This document shows positions 27,704 to 36,522 of a DNA stretch of 64,000 bases, piece by piece; position 1 is the first letter of the stretch; each line of letters begins with the position of its first letter. A program made the translations under genes and the position numbers. Source of the DNA: Streptomyces caatingaensis (lineage in GTDB: Bacteria > Actinomycetota > Actinomycetes > Streptomycetales > Streptomycetaceae); contig NZ_LFXA01000002.1 in the NCBI RefSeq assembly GCF_001187435.1, forward strand, positions 930,001 to 994,000, written 5' to 3'. The notes below the pieces were generated by a model. It had not been told where the DNA came from. It saw only the letters and a program-made list of their open reading frames with translations, and did no database searches.

Positions 27704-28962
27704 TCCTCACGGACACCCGCGGGGAGGCGCCGCCGCGCACCCTGCGCCCGCTCGCCGCGGTGCTCTCCTCGCTGGCCGTCGCCCTCACCGCCACCCGGGT
27801 ATCGGCCGTCGCCCTGCCCTGGTTCGTCCTGGTCACCACCGGGAGCCCCACCCGCACCGGGCTGGTCGCCTTCTGCGAGATGGCCCCCTACGTCCTGGTC
27901 AAGGCGCTCACCGGCCCGCTCGTCGACCGCGCCGGCCCGCGCGCCGTCTGCTGGACCGCCGACACGCTGAGCGCGGCCGCCGCGGGCCTCATACCCCTCT
28001 GCCACTCCCTGGGTCTGCTGCGCTTCGGGCTCCTGCTCCCGCTCGTCGCCGTCATCGGCGCGGTGCGCGGCCCCGGCGACCTGGCCCGGGACGTCATGGT
28101 CCCCGAGGCCGCCGAACGCGGCCGCGTCCCCCTCGAACGGGCCACCGGCCTCGCCGGCGTCATCGAGCAGCTCGCCGCGACGGCCGGCCCGGCGGCGGGC
28201 GGCGCGCTGGTGGCCGGCGTGGGGCCGCTCCCCGCCCTGGCCGCCAACGCGGCCTGCTTCGCGCTGGGTTCCCTGCTGATCGTGGTGCTGCCGCCGAGGG
28301 GGACGGGACGGGCCGTGGCGGCCGCCCCCGCGGAGCCGGGGTACTGGCGGCGGCTGGGCGAGGGGTTCGCGTTCCTGCGCGGGGACCCGCTGCTGCTGAC
28401 GATCACGCTCGTCGTCGGCGCCGGCAACTTCCTCCAGGCGGGCTTCTCCCAGGTCCTCATCCCCGTCTGGGCGCATGACTCGGGCGCAGGACCGGCGGCC
28501 GCCGGCCTGCTCAACGCCCTCTTCGGCGCGGCCGCGGCCGGCGCCGCCCTCCTCGCGGCGGCCGTCGCCCACCGGCTCCGCCGCCGTCCCGTCTTCTTCG
28601 CCGGCTACCTCCTCGCCGAGGCGCCCCGCTTCCTCGTCCTCGCCCTCGACGCGCCGCTGTGGGCGGCGGCCGCGGTGTTCGCGGTGGGCGGCTGCGGCTC
28701 GGGCTTCCTCAACCCGATCCTGGGGGCGGTCTCCTTCGAGCGGGTGCCGCGCGGGATGCTCGGCCGCGTACGGGCGTTGAGCGGCGCGCTGGCCTGGGCC
28801 GGCATCCCCTTCGGCGGCCTCGCCGCCGGAGCCGCCGTCGCCACGGCCGGCCTCGGCGCCACCCTCACCGGCGCGGGCCTGGCCCACGGCACCCTGGTGG
28901 GCGTGGGCGGACTGCGCAAGGAGTGGGCGCAGATGGAGCGGGGGCGGCGCCCGGCCCGGTGA
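27700..28962 (+). CDS. MFS transporter (EntS/MFS_3-like)
   Basis: This is a 420-residue, roughly 12-helix major facilitator. The N-terminal half includes AVALTATRVSAVALPWFVLVTTGSPTRTG and the loop 2-3 motif GPLVDRAGPRAV. The central loop contains YWRRLGEGFAFLRGDPLLL, typical of the EntS/MFS_3 efflux group that exports macrolides or siderophores. The GTG start overlaps the regulator stop codon by 4 nt and has GGGGGAG upstream. It is convergent with the methyltransferase gene. Confidence 0.88.
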   Translation: MILTDTRGEAPPRTLRPLAAVLSSLAVALTATRVSAVALPWFVLVTTGSPTRTGLVAFCEMAPYVLVKALTGPLVDRAGPRAVCWTADTLSAAAAGLIPLCHSLGLLRFGLLLPLVAVIGAVRGPGDLARDVMVPEAAERGRVPLERATGLAGVIEQLAATAGPAAGGALVAGVGPLPALAANAACFALGSLLIVVLPPRGTGRAVAAAPAEPGYWRRLGEGFAFLRGDPLLLTITLVVGAGNFLQAGFSQVLIPVWAHDSGAGPAAAGLLNALFGAAAAGAALLAAAVAHRLRRRPVFFAGYLLAEAPRFLVLALDAPLWAAAAVFAVGGCGSGFLNPILGAVSFERVPRGMLGRVRALSGALAWAGIPFGGLAAGAAVATAGLGATLTGAGLAHGTLVGVGGLRKEWAQMERGRRPAR

Positions 28963-28998
28963 AGGGGACGCCGCCCGCCGCGCCCCCGCGGCCGTCCG

Positions 28999-29658
28999 CT
29001 ACCCGTCGGCAGCCACCCGCCGCAGCTTCACCACATGGTCCGTGCGGATGCCGGAGCGCCCGTCGGGGCCCGCCACCTCGCGGGGGACGGACTCGCGGAC
29101 CGTGACCCGCCAGCCGGGGGCGGACGTCGCCCCCACCGCGTCCAGCACCTCCTGCGGTGTGAGGAACCGCATCGCCGGATCCGCCTCCACCCACGGCGGG
29201 AGCCCCGCGTGCCCGACCACCAGCAGGACGCCCCCCGGCGCCACCGCGCCCGCCGCCGTGCGCAGGATGCGCTCGGTGGGCAACTCGACCGGCGAGTGCA
29301 GGAATTGGGTGGAGACGAGGTCGTAGGCGCCCTCGGGGAACGAGCGGGCGAGGTCCTCCTGGCGCCATTCGACGCGGCCGGCGACACCGGAGGCCGCGGC
29401 GCGGGCGGCGGCGCGGCCCAGGGCGGTCGGGGAGACGTCGACGGCCGTGACCCGCCAGCCCCGCCCGGCGAGCCAGACCGCGTCGGCGCCCTCGCCGCAG
29501 CCGAGGTCGAGGGCGGTGCCGGCGGGGAGCGAGGAGGTCTCACGGACGAGGAGAGGGTTGGGGTCGCCGCTCCAGACGTGCTCGCCGCGGCCGTCGCGGC
29601 GGTAGAAGTCCTCCCAGAAGGCGCGGGTGACGGGGCAGCAGGGGCGTTCGTGGTTCAT
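28999..29658 (-). CDS. Class I SAM-dependent methyltransferase
   Basis: This is a 219-residue cytoplasmic methyltransferase. The SAM-binding motif I is LDLGCGEGADAVWLA (50-64), followed by VTAVDVSPTALG and the EWRQEDLARSFPEGAYDLVSTQFL segment. A Cys-Cys pair sits near the N-terminus (RPCCPVTRAFWEDFY). The whole has a tellurite-resistance/thiopurine-methyltransferase flavour (TehB-like, WEDFYRRDGRGEHVWSGDPN). I chose the ATG at 29658 because upstream residues in the longer ORF are low-complexity and unlike the family. The substrate is uncertain. Confidence 0.88.
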   Translation of the reverse strand: MNHERPCCPVTRAFWEDFYRRDGRGEHVWSGDPNPLLVRETSSLPAGTALDLGCGEGADAVWLAGRGWRVTAVDVSPTALGRAAARAAASGVAGRVEWRQEDLARSFPEGAYDLVSTQFLHSPVELPTERILRTAAGAVAPGGVLLVVGHAGLPPWVEADPAMRFLTPQEVLDAVGATSAPGWRVTVRESVPREVAGPDGRSGIRTDHVVKLRRVAADG

Positions 29659-29863
29659 GGGGGTCCTTGCGTGCTGATGTGGGGGGTGCGCAGGGCGGTG
29701 CGCAGGGGCATGATCGAGTCCGTGCGGGGCGCCGGGCAAAACCCGTTGCGGCGACGGCAAGTTGAGGCCAGGACACAGCGGCGTGTGCTTATAAGAAATC
29801 GTTCTGGCAACCATCTTGACCAGCTCTTGGACTTATGCATCCCCGGGCGCCATCGTGGAGGGC

Positions 29864-31225
29864 ATGGAGATCAGCACACAGACCCTCACCGGCCTCACGG
29901 GCCCGGTGCTCCGCCCCGGCGACCCCGGCTTCGATGAGGAGCTCGCCGGCTACCAGACCGCCTACACCCACCACCCGTCCGTGGTCGTCGGCGCGGCCGA
30001 CGCCGAGGACGTGCGGCGCGCCGTGGCGTACGCCACCGCGGCGGGGCTCCCGGCCGGCGTGCAGCTGACCGGCCACGGGCTGTCGGTGGCCGCCGACGGC
30101 GGAGTGGTCGTCAGCACCCGGCGGATGACCGACGTCCGCATCGACCCCGCGGCGCGCACCGCCACGATCGCCGCCGGCGCGCGGTGGGGGGACGTGATGG
30201 AGGCGGCCGGCCGGCACGGCCTGGCGCCGCTGAGCGGTTCCACGCCGACCGTCGGCGTGGTGGGCTACACCCTGGGCGGCGGACTCGGCCTGCTCTCCCG
30301 CCAGTACGGCTACGCCGCCGACCACGTGCGCAAGCTGGAGGTCGTCACCGCCGACGGCCGGCTGCGCGAGGCCGTCCCGGGCGACGAGCTGTACGGCGCC
30401 CTGCTGGGCGGCGGCGGCAACTTCGGCATCGTGACGTCGCTGGTGGTGGACCTCTTCCCGGTCGAGACCCTCTACGGCGGGCAGCTCGTCTTCGACACCC
30501 CCCTCGTCGCCGAGGCGCTGGAGACCTGGCGCCGGTGGACCGAGGACGTGCCCGAGGAGATGACCTCCTCCGTCACCCTGATCCCCTTCCCGGACATCCC
30601 GCAGCTTCCCGAGTTCCTCCGCGGCCGCTACGTCGCCTCCTTCCGCATCGCCTTCAACGGCCCGGCCGAGGAGGGCGAACGCCTCGTCGCGCCGCTGCGC
30701 GCGATCGGCCCCCGGCTCGACGACAGCCTGCGCGTCCTGCCGTACACCGAATCCGGCAGCATCCACAACGACCCGGACGAGCCCAACGCCTACGCCGGCA
30801 CCAGCGCGTTCCTCGACGACCTGCCGCCGGAGGCGCTGAAGGCCCTGCTGGAGACCGTCGGCCCGGACTCCCCGGTGCCGGCCTTCACCGAGATCCGCCA
30901 CCTGGGCGGCGCCCTGCGCCGGGGCCCCGAGGGGATCACCGTGGACCACCGCGGGGCGGACTTCCTGGTGGGCGCGGTCTCCGGCTACTTCCCCGGCGTC
31001 GGCCCGGACGAGGTGCGCGCCCGGCACGGCCTGCTGCGCGAGGCCCTCGCCCCCTGGACGGTCGGACACAGCCTCAACTTCCTCTACGGCGACGGAGAAC
31101 ACGTCGACGAGGCCCAGGTGCGCGCCGGGTACGAGGCGGGGACCTACGAGCGGCTCGCCGCCCTCAAGGCCGTCTACGACCCGCAGAACACCTTCCGCCT
31201 CAACCGCAACGTACGTCCGGCCTGA
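29864..31225 (+). CDS. FAD-linked oxidoreductase, BBE-like (PCMH fold), mono-covalent type
   Basis: This 453-residue flavoprotein belongs to the berberine-bridge-enzyme-like oxidases. The PCMH FAD domain has a His at the 8-alpha-histidyl position (LTGHGLSV, His71) and GARWGDVMEAAGRHG. In bicovalent members a Cys follows in GxCPxVG, but here the position is Thr127 (GSTPTVGVVG). At most one covalent flavin link is therefore expected. The C-terminus carries the BBE signature region ending YDPQNTFRLNRNVRP. I chose the ATG at 29864 over upstream in-frame codons because it fits the family start. It is monocistronic and ends at a strong terminator. Confidence 0.9.
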   Translation: MEISTQTLTGLTGPVLRPGDPGFDEELAGYQTAYTHHPSVVVGAADAEDVRRAVAYATAAGLPAGVQLTGHGLSVAADGGVVVSTRRMTDVRIDPAARTATIAAGARWGDVMEAAGRHGLAPLSGSTPTVGVVGYTLGGGLGLLSRQYGYAADHVRKLEVVTADGRLREAVPGDELYGALLGGGGNFGIVTSLVVDLFPVETLYGGQLVFDTPLVAEALETWRRWTEDVPEEMTSSVTLIPFPDIPQLPEFLRGRYVASFRIAFNGPAEEGERLVAPLRAIGPRLDDSLRVLPYTESGSIHNDPDEPNAYAGTSAFLDDLPPEALKALLETVGPDSPVPAFTEIRHLGGALRRGPEGITVDHRGADFLVGAVSGYFPGVGPDEVRARHGLLREALAPWTVGHSLNFLYGDGEHVDEAQVRAGYEAGTYERLAALKAVYDPQNTFRLNRNVRPA

Positions 31226-31243
31226 CCCGCATCCCCCGGCATC

Positions 31244-31280
31244 CCGTCGCGCCGCGGCCGCCCCTGCCGCGGCGCGACGG
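31244..31280. terminator. Hairpin terminator after the BBE-like gene
   Basis: A 15-bp perfect GC-rich stem with a 7-nt loop lies 18 nt after the stop codon. Confidence 0.8.
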
Positions 31281-31381
31281 CACCTGGTACCTTCTGCGCA
31301 GTTGATCACCCGTGCGACGAACGGACGCCCGGGATTCAACGGATCACCCCGCACAGTTCATCATGTGACAAAGGATGCGCC

Positions 31382-33013
31382 TTGCTCCGCGACCGGCTCA
31401 GCCGTTTACACCGATGTGTCCGCCATGTGACGACGTCCGCCGTCGTCCTGGCCGTCCTGCCCACCGCCGGTCCGGCGTTCGCCGACAGCACCGCGGCCCC
31501 GGCCACCCCGCACCTCGACGCGGTCGAGCGGACGCTCCGTCAGGTCTCGCCGGGGCTGGAGGGCGAGATCTGGCAGCGCACCGAGGGCAACAAGCTGGAC
31601 GCCTCGGCGGCGGACGCCTCCGACTGGCTGCTGCAGACGCCCGGTTGCTGGGGTGACGACACCTGCGCCCAGCGCCCGGGGACGAAACGGCTGCTGGCGA
31701 AGACGACCGAGAACATCGCGGCGGCCGAGCGCACCGTGGACATCTCCACCCTCGCGCCCTTCCCCGACGGCGCGTTCCAGGACGCGATAGCCGCCGGTCT
31801 CAAGGCGTCGGTGGAGAAGGGCCACAAGCCCAAGGTCCGCGTCCTGGTCGGCGCCGCGCCGATCTACCACATCAACGTACGCCCCGGCGCCTACGTCGAC
31901 GACCTGCGCAAGCGGCTGGGCGCGGCGGCCGGTTCGGTCACGCTCACCGCCGCGTCGATGACGACGTCCAAGACGGCGTTCTCCTGGAACCACTCCAAGC
32001 TGCTGGTCGTGGACGGCCGTTCGGCCATCACCGGCGGCATCAACAGCTGGAAGGGCGACTACCTCGACACCGCCCACCCCGTCACGGACGTCGATCTCGC
32101 CCTGACCGGCCCGGCCGCCTCCTCCGCCGGCCGCTACCTCGACGCCCTGTGGGGCTGGACGTGCCGCAACAAGGGCAACGTCGCGAGCGTCTGGTTCGCG
32201 GCCTCCGACGGCGCGTCCTGCATGCCCGACCTGGAGAGGCAGGCCAACCCCGAGCCCGCCGGCCCGACCGGGAACGTGCCGGTCATCGCCGTCGGCGGAC
32301 TGGGCGTCGGCATCCGCGACAAGGACGCCTCCTCGGCGTTCGACCCGAAGCTGCCCACCGCCACGGACACCAAGTGCGTCGTGGGCGTGCACGACAACAC
32401 CAACGCCGACCGCGACTACGACACGGTCAACCCCGAGGAGAGCGCGCTCCGCGAGCTCGTGCGCAGCGCCGGCAAGCACGTCGAGATCTCGCAGCAGGAC
32501 CTCAACGCGACCTGCCCGCCGCTCCCCAAGTACGACGTCCGGCTCTACGACACCCTGGCGCAGAAGCTCGCCTCCGGGGTGAAGGTCCGCATCGTCGTCA
32601 GCGACCCGCAGAACCGGGGCACGGTCGGCAGCGGCGGCTACTCGCAGATCAAGTCCCTCTCGGAGATCAGCGACGTGCTCCGCGAGCGGCTCACCCGCGT
32701 CACCGGCGACCGGGACAAGGCGAAGTCGGCCCTGTGCTCGAACCTCCAGCTCGCCAGCTTCCGCAGCTCCCCGGGCGCCAAGTGGGCGGACGGGCACGCC
32801 TATCCGCTGCACCACAAGCTGGTGTCGGTGGACGGATCGGCCTTCTACGTCGGGTCGAAGAACCTCTACCCGTCCTGGCTCCAGGACTTCGGCTACATGG
32901 TCGAGAGCCCGGAGGCGGCCGCGCAGCTGAAGTCCGAGCTGCTCGACCCGGAGTGGGAGTTCTCGAAGGCGACCGCCACGGTCGATCACGAGCGCGGCGT
33001 CTGCTCGGTCTGA
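31382..33013 (+). CDS. Secreted phospholipase D (two HKD motifs), TTG start and TTA codon
   Basis: The 543-residue precursor is a Streptomyces-type phospholipase D that hydrolyses or transphosphatidylates phospholipids outside the cell. The signal peptide spans about residues 1-35 (ending GPAFA). The first HKD motif is His204-Lys206-Asp211 ([10 protein letters not shown]), with GGIN after it. The second is His477-Lys479-Asp484 (LHHKLVSVD), followed by [18 protein letters not shown]. The start is TTG, supported by AAAGGA upstream and by the need for the basic signal-peptide N-region. Codon 9 is TTA (31406-31408), suggesting bldA dependence. It ends at a hairpin terminator. Confidence 0.93.
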   Translation: MLRDRLSRLHRCVRHVTTSAVVLAVLPTAGPAFADSTAAPATPHLDAVERTLRQVSPGLEGEIWQRTEGNKLDASAADASDWLLQTPGCWGDDTCAQRPGTKRLLAKTTENIAAAERTVDISTLAPFPDGAFQDAIAAGLKASVEKGHKPKVRVLVGAAPIYHINVRPGAYVDDLRKRLGAAAGSVTLTAASMTTSKTAFSWNHSKLLVVDGRSAITGGINSWKGDYLDTAHPVTDVDLALTGPAASSAGRYLDALWGWTCRNKGNVASVWFAASDGASCMPDLERQANPEPAGPTGNVPVIAVGGLGVGIRDKDASSAFDPKLPTATDTKCVVGVHDNTNADRDYDTVNPEESALRELVRSAGKHVEISQQDLNATCPPLPKYDVRLYDTLAQKLASGVKVRIVVSDPQNRGTVGSGGYSQIKSLSEISDVLRERLTRVTGDRDKAKSALCSNLQLASFRSSPGAKWADGHAYPLHHKLVSVDGSAFYVGSKNLYPSWLQDFGYMVESPEAAAQLKSELLDPEWEFSKATATVDHERGVCSV

Positions 33014-33030
33014 CCCGTCCCACGGAGGAG

Positions 33031-33061
33031 GAAGCGGCATCCCGGTGCGGGGTGCCGCTTC
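33031..33061. terminator. Hairpin terminator after phospholipase D
   Basis: GAAGCGGCATCCC pairs with GGGGTGCCGCTTC across a 5-nt loop, with one T-G wobble. Confidence 0.75.
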
Positions 33062-33211
33062 TCCCGTTCCGGGCAAGGGAGTTCGGGTGTCGAACGGGCT
33101 CCTGTGCGGATGCCTCACCCGTTCGTGGAGCGATTTCCCGCCCCGTGCGCGGGAGTGCGACCATGCGCTCTCCCGTCCGACACGTGACACGCGAGAACAT
33201 CAGGAGACTTC

Positions 33212-34132
33212 ATGGACCGACGTGGGGGAAGCACGGCCCGCCGCTGGGGCGCGGCGCTGACCGCGTCCGCCGCGGCCCTGGCCGTCGTACTCCCGTCCGC
33301 CGCCGAGGCCGCCGACGGGCCGGCGGGGATCGGCGCCCGGGGCGCCTATCTCCTCGACGGCCGTTCCGGCAGGGCGCTGTGGGGCAAGGACGCCGACACC
33401 GCCCGGCCGATCGCCAGCACCACCAAGATCATGACCGCCGTGGTGGCGCTCGGCGGCCGCCGCTCCGACCTGAACAAGCAGGTCACCATCAAGCAGTCCT
33501 ACCGCGACTACGTGACGCGCCACGGAGCGAGCACCGCCGACCTGCGCACCGGCGACCGGCTCACCGTGCGCCAGCTCCTCTACGCCCTGATGCTGCCCTC
33601 CGGCTGCGACGCCGCCTACGCCCTGGCGGACGCCCTGGGCAGCGGCGGCAGCGAGGCCGAGCGCACGAAGTCGTTCGTGGCGCGGATGAACCGCGAGGCG
33701 GCCCGGCTGGGCATGCGCCGCACCCACTTCGACTCCTTCGACGGCATCACCACCGGCGGCAACCACTCCACCCCCCGCGACCTGGCGAAGCTCGCCCGGC
33801 ACGCCCTGGGCGACAGCACACTCGTCACCGTCACCAAGGCGATGAGCACCCAGCAGAAGGCCCAGAACGTCAACCGCCGTTACACCTGGTACAACACCAA
33901 CAAGCTGCTCGGCTCCTACGAGGGCGTCCTCGGCGTCAAGACCGGGACGACCAGCGCCTCGGGCCCCTGCCTGGTCTTCGCGGCCCGCCGCGGCGGCCGG
34001 ACGGTGGTCGGCGTCCTCCTCAACGACGCGCCGAACCGCTACCCCGACGCGGCCCGGATGCTCGACTACGCCTACCACACGCACACCCGCTTCACGGCCC
34101 GCAAGCTGCCCGCCGCGGCGCACGACGACTGA
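33212..34132 (+). CDS. Serine-type D-Ala-D-Ala carboxypeptidase, K15-like (S11)
   Basis: The 306-residue exported penicillin-binding protein trims or crosslinks peptidoglycan stem peptides. A signal peptide covers about residues 1-33. Active-site motifs are SxxK at Ser69-TT-Lys72, SGC at 130-132 and KTG at 243-245. The SxC in place of SxN matches the Streptomyces K15 DD-transpeptidase/carboxypeptidase. No C-terminal anchor helix is present, so the protein should be soluble or released. The ATG has AGGAG 10 nt upstream. It stands alone after phospholipase D. Confidence 0.93.
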   Translation: MDRRGGSTARRWGAALTASAAALAVVLPSAAEAADGPAGIGARGAYLLDGRSGRALWGKDADTARPIASTTKIMTAVVALGGRRSDLNKQVTIKQSYRDYVTRHGASTADLRTGDRLTVRQLLYALMLPSGCDAAYALADALGSGGSEAERTKSFVARMNREAARLGMRRTHFDSFDGITTGGNHSTPRDLAKLARHALGDSTLVTVTKAMSTQQKAQNVNRRYTWYNTNKLLGSYEGVLGVKTGTTSASGPCLVFAARRGGRTVVGVLLNDAPNRYPDAARMLDYAYHTHTRFTARKLPAAAHDD

Positions 34133-34165
34133 ACCCGGCCCGGCGGCACGGCGGTCGGCCGCTCC

Positions 34166-35095
34166 TCAGCGCCCGCCGCCGGCGCGGGGCGACGGCACCG
34201 GGAGCGGGTGGCCCGTGTGCTCGACCGGGTGGCAGTAGTCGAGGCCGGTCAGCGGCTCGTCGGCGAGGAACTTGAGGATCAGCTCCACCAGTTCCGCCGG
34301 GCGCTCCAGGTGGACGAGGTGGTCGGCGTCCTTGACCACCGCGAAGCGGGCGTCCGCGCACCGGGCGGAGACCTCGCGGCTGAGCGCCGGTGTCGTCAGC
34401 GGGTCGTGCTCACCGGTGGTCACCAGCACCGGAACCCGCACCGGGGGACCGCCGGCCGGCGCCGGGTGGTCGAGCAACCGCCGGGTGTTCTCCCGGTACT
34501 TGAGCTTCCCGTCGGCCGTCAGCCCGTTGAGGGCGCGGGTGAGGCAGCGGAGCACGGTGGCCCGCCGGGCCACCGTGACGCGCGGTGCGCGGCAGACCAT
34601 GGTGTCCAGGATCTGGTCCACGAACTCCGCGTGGCCGCCCCGCTCCAGCGTGCGGAGGGTGAGCTCCACGCGGGCCCGCACGTGGTCGGTCAGCCGCGCC
34701 ATCGTCCCGACCAGGACCAGCCGTTCGGCCCGGTCCGGATGGCGGCGCACCCACTCGTGGGCGACGGCGCTCCCGTAGGACGCGCCCACCACGTTGACCG
34801 TGTACGGCGCCGCCTTGTCCAGCAGCCGGCCGAGCGCGTCGCAGAGGAAGTCGATGCCGTAGCGGGCCGGGAGCGGGTCGGCCGCGCCCCAGCCGGGCAG
34901 ATCGACGGTGATCACGCTCGCCGCCTCCAGGAACATCCGCTCCAGCCGTCCCCACGAGTCCTGGTGCTGGAACGCGCCGCCGATGAGGACGATCGGGGCC
35001 AGCCGCGCGTCCGGGCGGCGCACGATGCGGCCGCTGTACGAGAAGCCGCCGTGGGTGAGCGGGAAGACCTCTTCCGAGAGGGTGGTGGACGTCAT
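34166..35095 (-). CDS. Alpha/beta hydrolase
   Basis: The 309-residue product is a cytoplasmic alpha/beta-hydrolase. It shows the oxyanion region VLIGGAFQHQDSW, then VDLPGWGAADPLPARYG and the nucleophile elbow GASYGSA. The acid is in TTGEHDPLTTP and the His in DADHLVHLERPAEL. The DLPGWG pattern resembles esterases and thioesterase-like hydrolases in biosynthetic clusters. It follows the WS/DGAT-like gene by 47 nt on the same strand and is probably in one operon with it and the glycosyltransferase. The substrate may be an ester made by the neighbour, which is inference. Confidence 0.88.
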   Translation of the reverse strand: MTSTTLSEEVFPLTHGGFSYSGRIVRRPDARLAPIVLIGGAFQHQDSWGRLERMFLEAASVITVDLPGWGAADPLPARYGIDFLCDALGRLLDKAAPYTVNVVGASYGSAVAHEWVRRHPDRAERLVLVGTMARLTDHVRARVELTLRTLERGGHAEFVDQILDTMVCRAPRVTVARRATVLRCLTRALNGLTADGKLKYRENTRRLLDHPAPAGGPPVRVPVLVTTGEHDPLTTPALSREVSARCADARFAVVKDADHLVHLERPAELVELILKFLADEPLTGLDYCHPVEHTGHPLPVPSPRAGGGR

Positions 35096-35142
35096 CAGAA
35101 GGGGTCTCCGTTTCCCGTTCACGCTCTGGTGGGGTGCCGTTA

Positions 35143-36450
35143 TCAGGGCAACGAGAGGCGGCGGCGGGACGTTACTGCGGGCGGGCGCGCGCATGCGCCC
35201 AGGGCCCGGATCTCCTCGCGGAGGAGGGCCGGCAGCCGTCCGGCCAGCGCCCGGTGGGCGTGGTCCGTCACGACGGTCAGCGTCGCCGCGCCGGCCGCGT
35301 CCCGCACCATGCTCACCACCAGGGGGTGGCCCGGACTGAGCGCGGGCAGCAGCGACAGGCCGGTCAGGGCGGCGGATCCCAGCGTCCGCGGGCCGCCGCG
35401 GTCCGACAGGCTGCTGCACAGCAGCGACGAGTACAGCGACGAGTCCACGTACCGGCCCAGCGCCCTGGTCAGCGGGCCGGGGCGGCCCGCCGTCCCGGCC
35501 ACCGCGCGGGCCTGGGCCCGGGCCCGCTCGTGCAGGGCGACCCGGCGGGTCCAGCGGTCCACGGCGGCGAGGCGCCGGTGCGGCCGGGCGTGCGGGGGGA
35601 GCGGGACGCGGACGGTCGCGTAGTGGTTGCCGAGCAGCGCCCCGTCCTCGTCCGCGCGGACGTCCACGGGCACCATCGCGCTCACCCCGGGCAGGAACGG
35701 CAGCCGCCCGGTCGCCCCGGCGCCGCGCAGCGCCCCGGCCGTGGCCGCCAGGAACACGGCGTTGGCCGACGCCCGCCCGGAGGGCAGCGCCTCCCGGGCG
35801 GCGGCCAGTTCCCCGGCGGTCACCCGGCTCCAGGCGACGGCCCGCCGCGCGTCCACCGGCCCGTGGAAGGGCAGCGGCCGGCCGCCGGGCAGGACGTCCC
35901 CGAGCCCCGGACCGCGGTGGCGCCGCGCCCCCTCGCCGTCCCGCCCCCGCCGCGCCGGCGCGAACCGCGGCCCGTCCAGCAGCTCCTGGACGAGCGTCAG
36001 CAGCGACCGCCCGTCCAGCAGGGCGTGATGCGCGCGCAACAGCAGCGCGAACCCGCCCTCCGGCGCGGGCAGCAGGTGCATCTGCCAGGGCGGACGCGGG
36101 GGGCCGAAGGGGCGGGCGATGAGGCGTGCGGTCCGCTCCTCCAGTGAGCCTGTGTTGTCAGGGGAGTTGACGTGGTGGACGGGGTCGAAGGGTTGCCCGG
36201 GGATCCAGCTCCGGCCGGTGCCCGAGCTCCAGTTGAGACGGGCGTGGTGGCGCCAGCGGTGGGCGACGCGGTCGCGGAGGGCGGGGAGGGCGGGGGCCGG
36301 GCCGTCGCCGAAGCGGGCCAGGAGCCCGAAGGTCATGCAGAGGGCCCCGTCGGCCTGGTGGCTGTGCAGCCAGGCGTCGAGCGGGGGCATGGGGGTCGGG
36401 GGCCCGGGGGTCGACGGTACGGGAATCGAGGGCAGGGGGGTCGGGGGCAT
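35143..36450 (-). CDS. WS/DGAT-like (wax ester synthase / diacylglycerol acyltransferase) O-acyltransferase
   Basis: The 435-residue protein has the WS/DGAT layout. An N-terminal PLDAWLHSHQADG opening (residues 23-35) precedes the active-site HHxxxDG at His141-His142-ALL-Asp146-Gly147. The C-terminal half has MVPVDVRADEDGALLGNHYATVRVPLP, the usual second conserved block. Such enzymes transfer an acyl group from CoA to an alcohol, diglyceride or other hydroxyl acceptor. A proline-rich tail of 20 residues precedes the domain. The ATG has a strong GAGGAGGAG site, so the longer start is kept. Its context with a GT1 and an acyl-CoA ligase points to acylated glycolipid or glycoside formation. Confidence 0.85.
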   Translation of the reverse strand: MPPTPLPSIPVPSTPGPPTPMPPLDAWLHSHQADGALCMTFGLLARFGDGPAPALPALRDRVAHRWRHHARLNWSSGTGRSWIPGQPFDPVHHVNSPDNTGSLEERTARLIARPFGPPRPPWQMHLLPAPEGGFALLLRAHHALLDGRSLLTLVQELLDGPRFAPARRGRDGEGARRHRGPGLGDVLPGGRPLPFHGPVDARRAVAWSRVTAGELAAAREALPSGRASANAVFLAATAGALRGAGATGRLPFLPGVSAMVPVDVRADEDGALLGNHYATVRVPLPPHARPHRRLAAVDRWTRRVALHERARAQARAVAGTAGRPGPLTRALGRYVDSSLYSSLLCSSLSDRGGPRTLGSAALTGLSLLPALSPGHPLVVSMVRDAAGAATLTVVTDHAHRALAGRLPALLREEIRALGACARPPAVTSRRRLSLP

Positions 36451-36522
36451 CGTTCTCCTCCTCGGGCCGGTGGGGTGGGGGGTGGGGGACCTGGCCGCAG
36501 AATCCGCCGCGCGACCGCGGCG

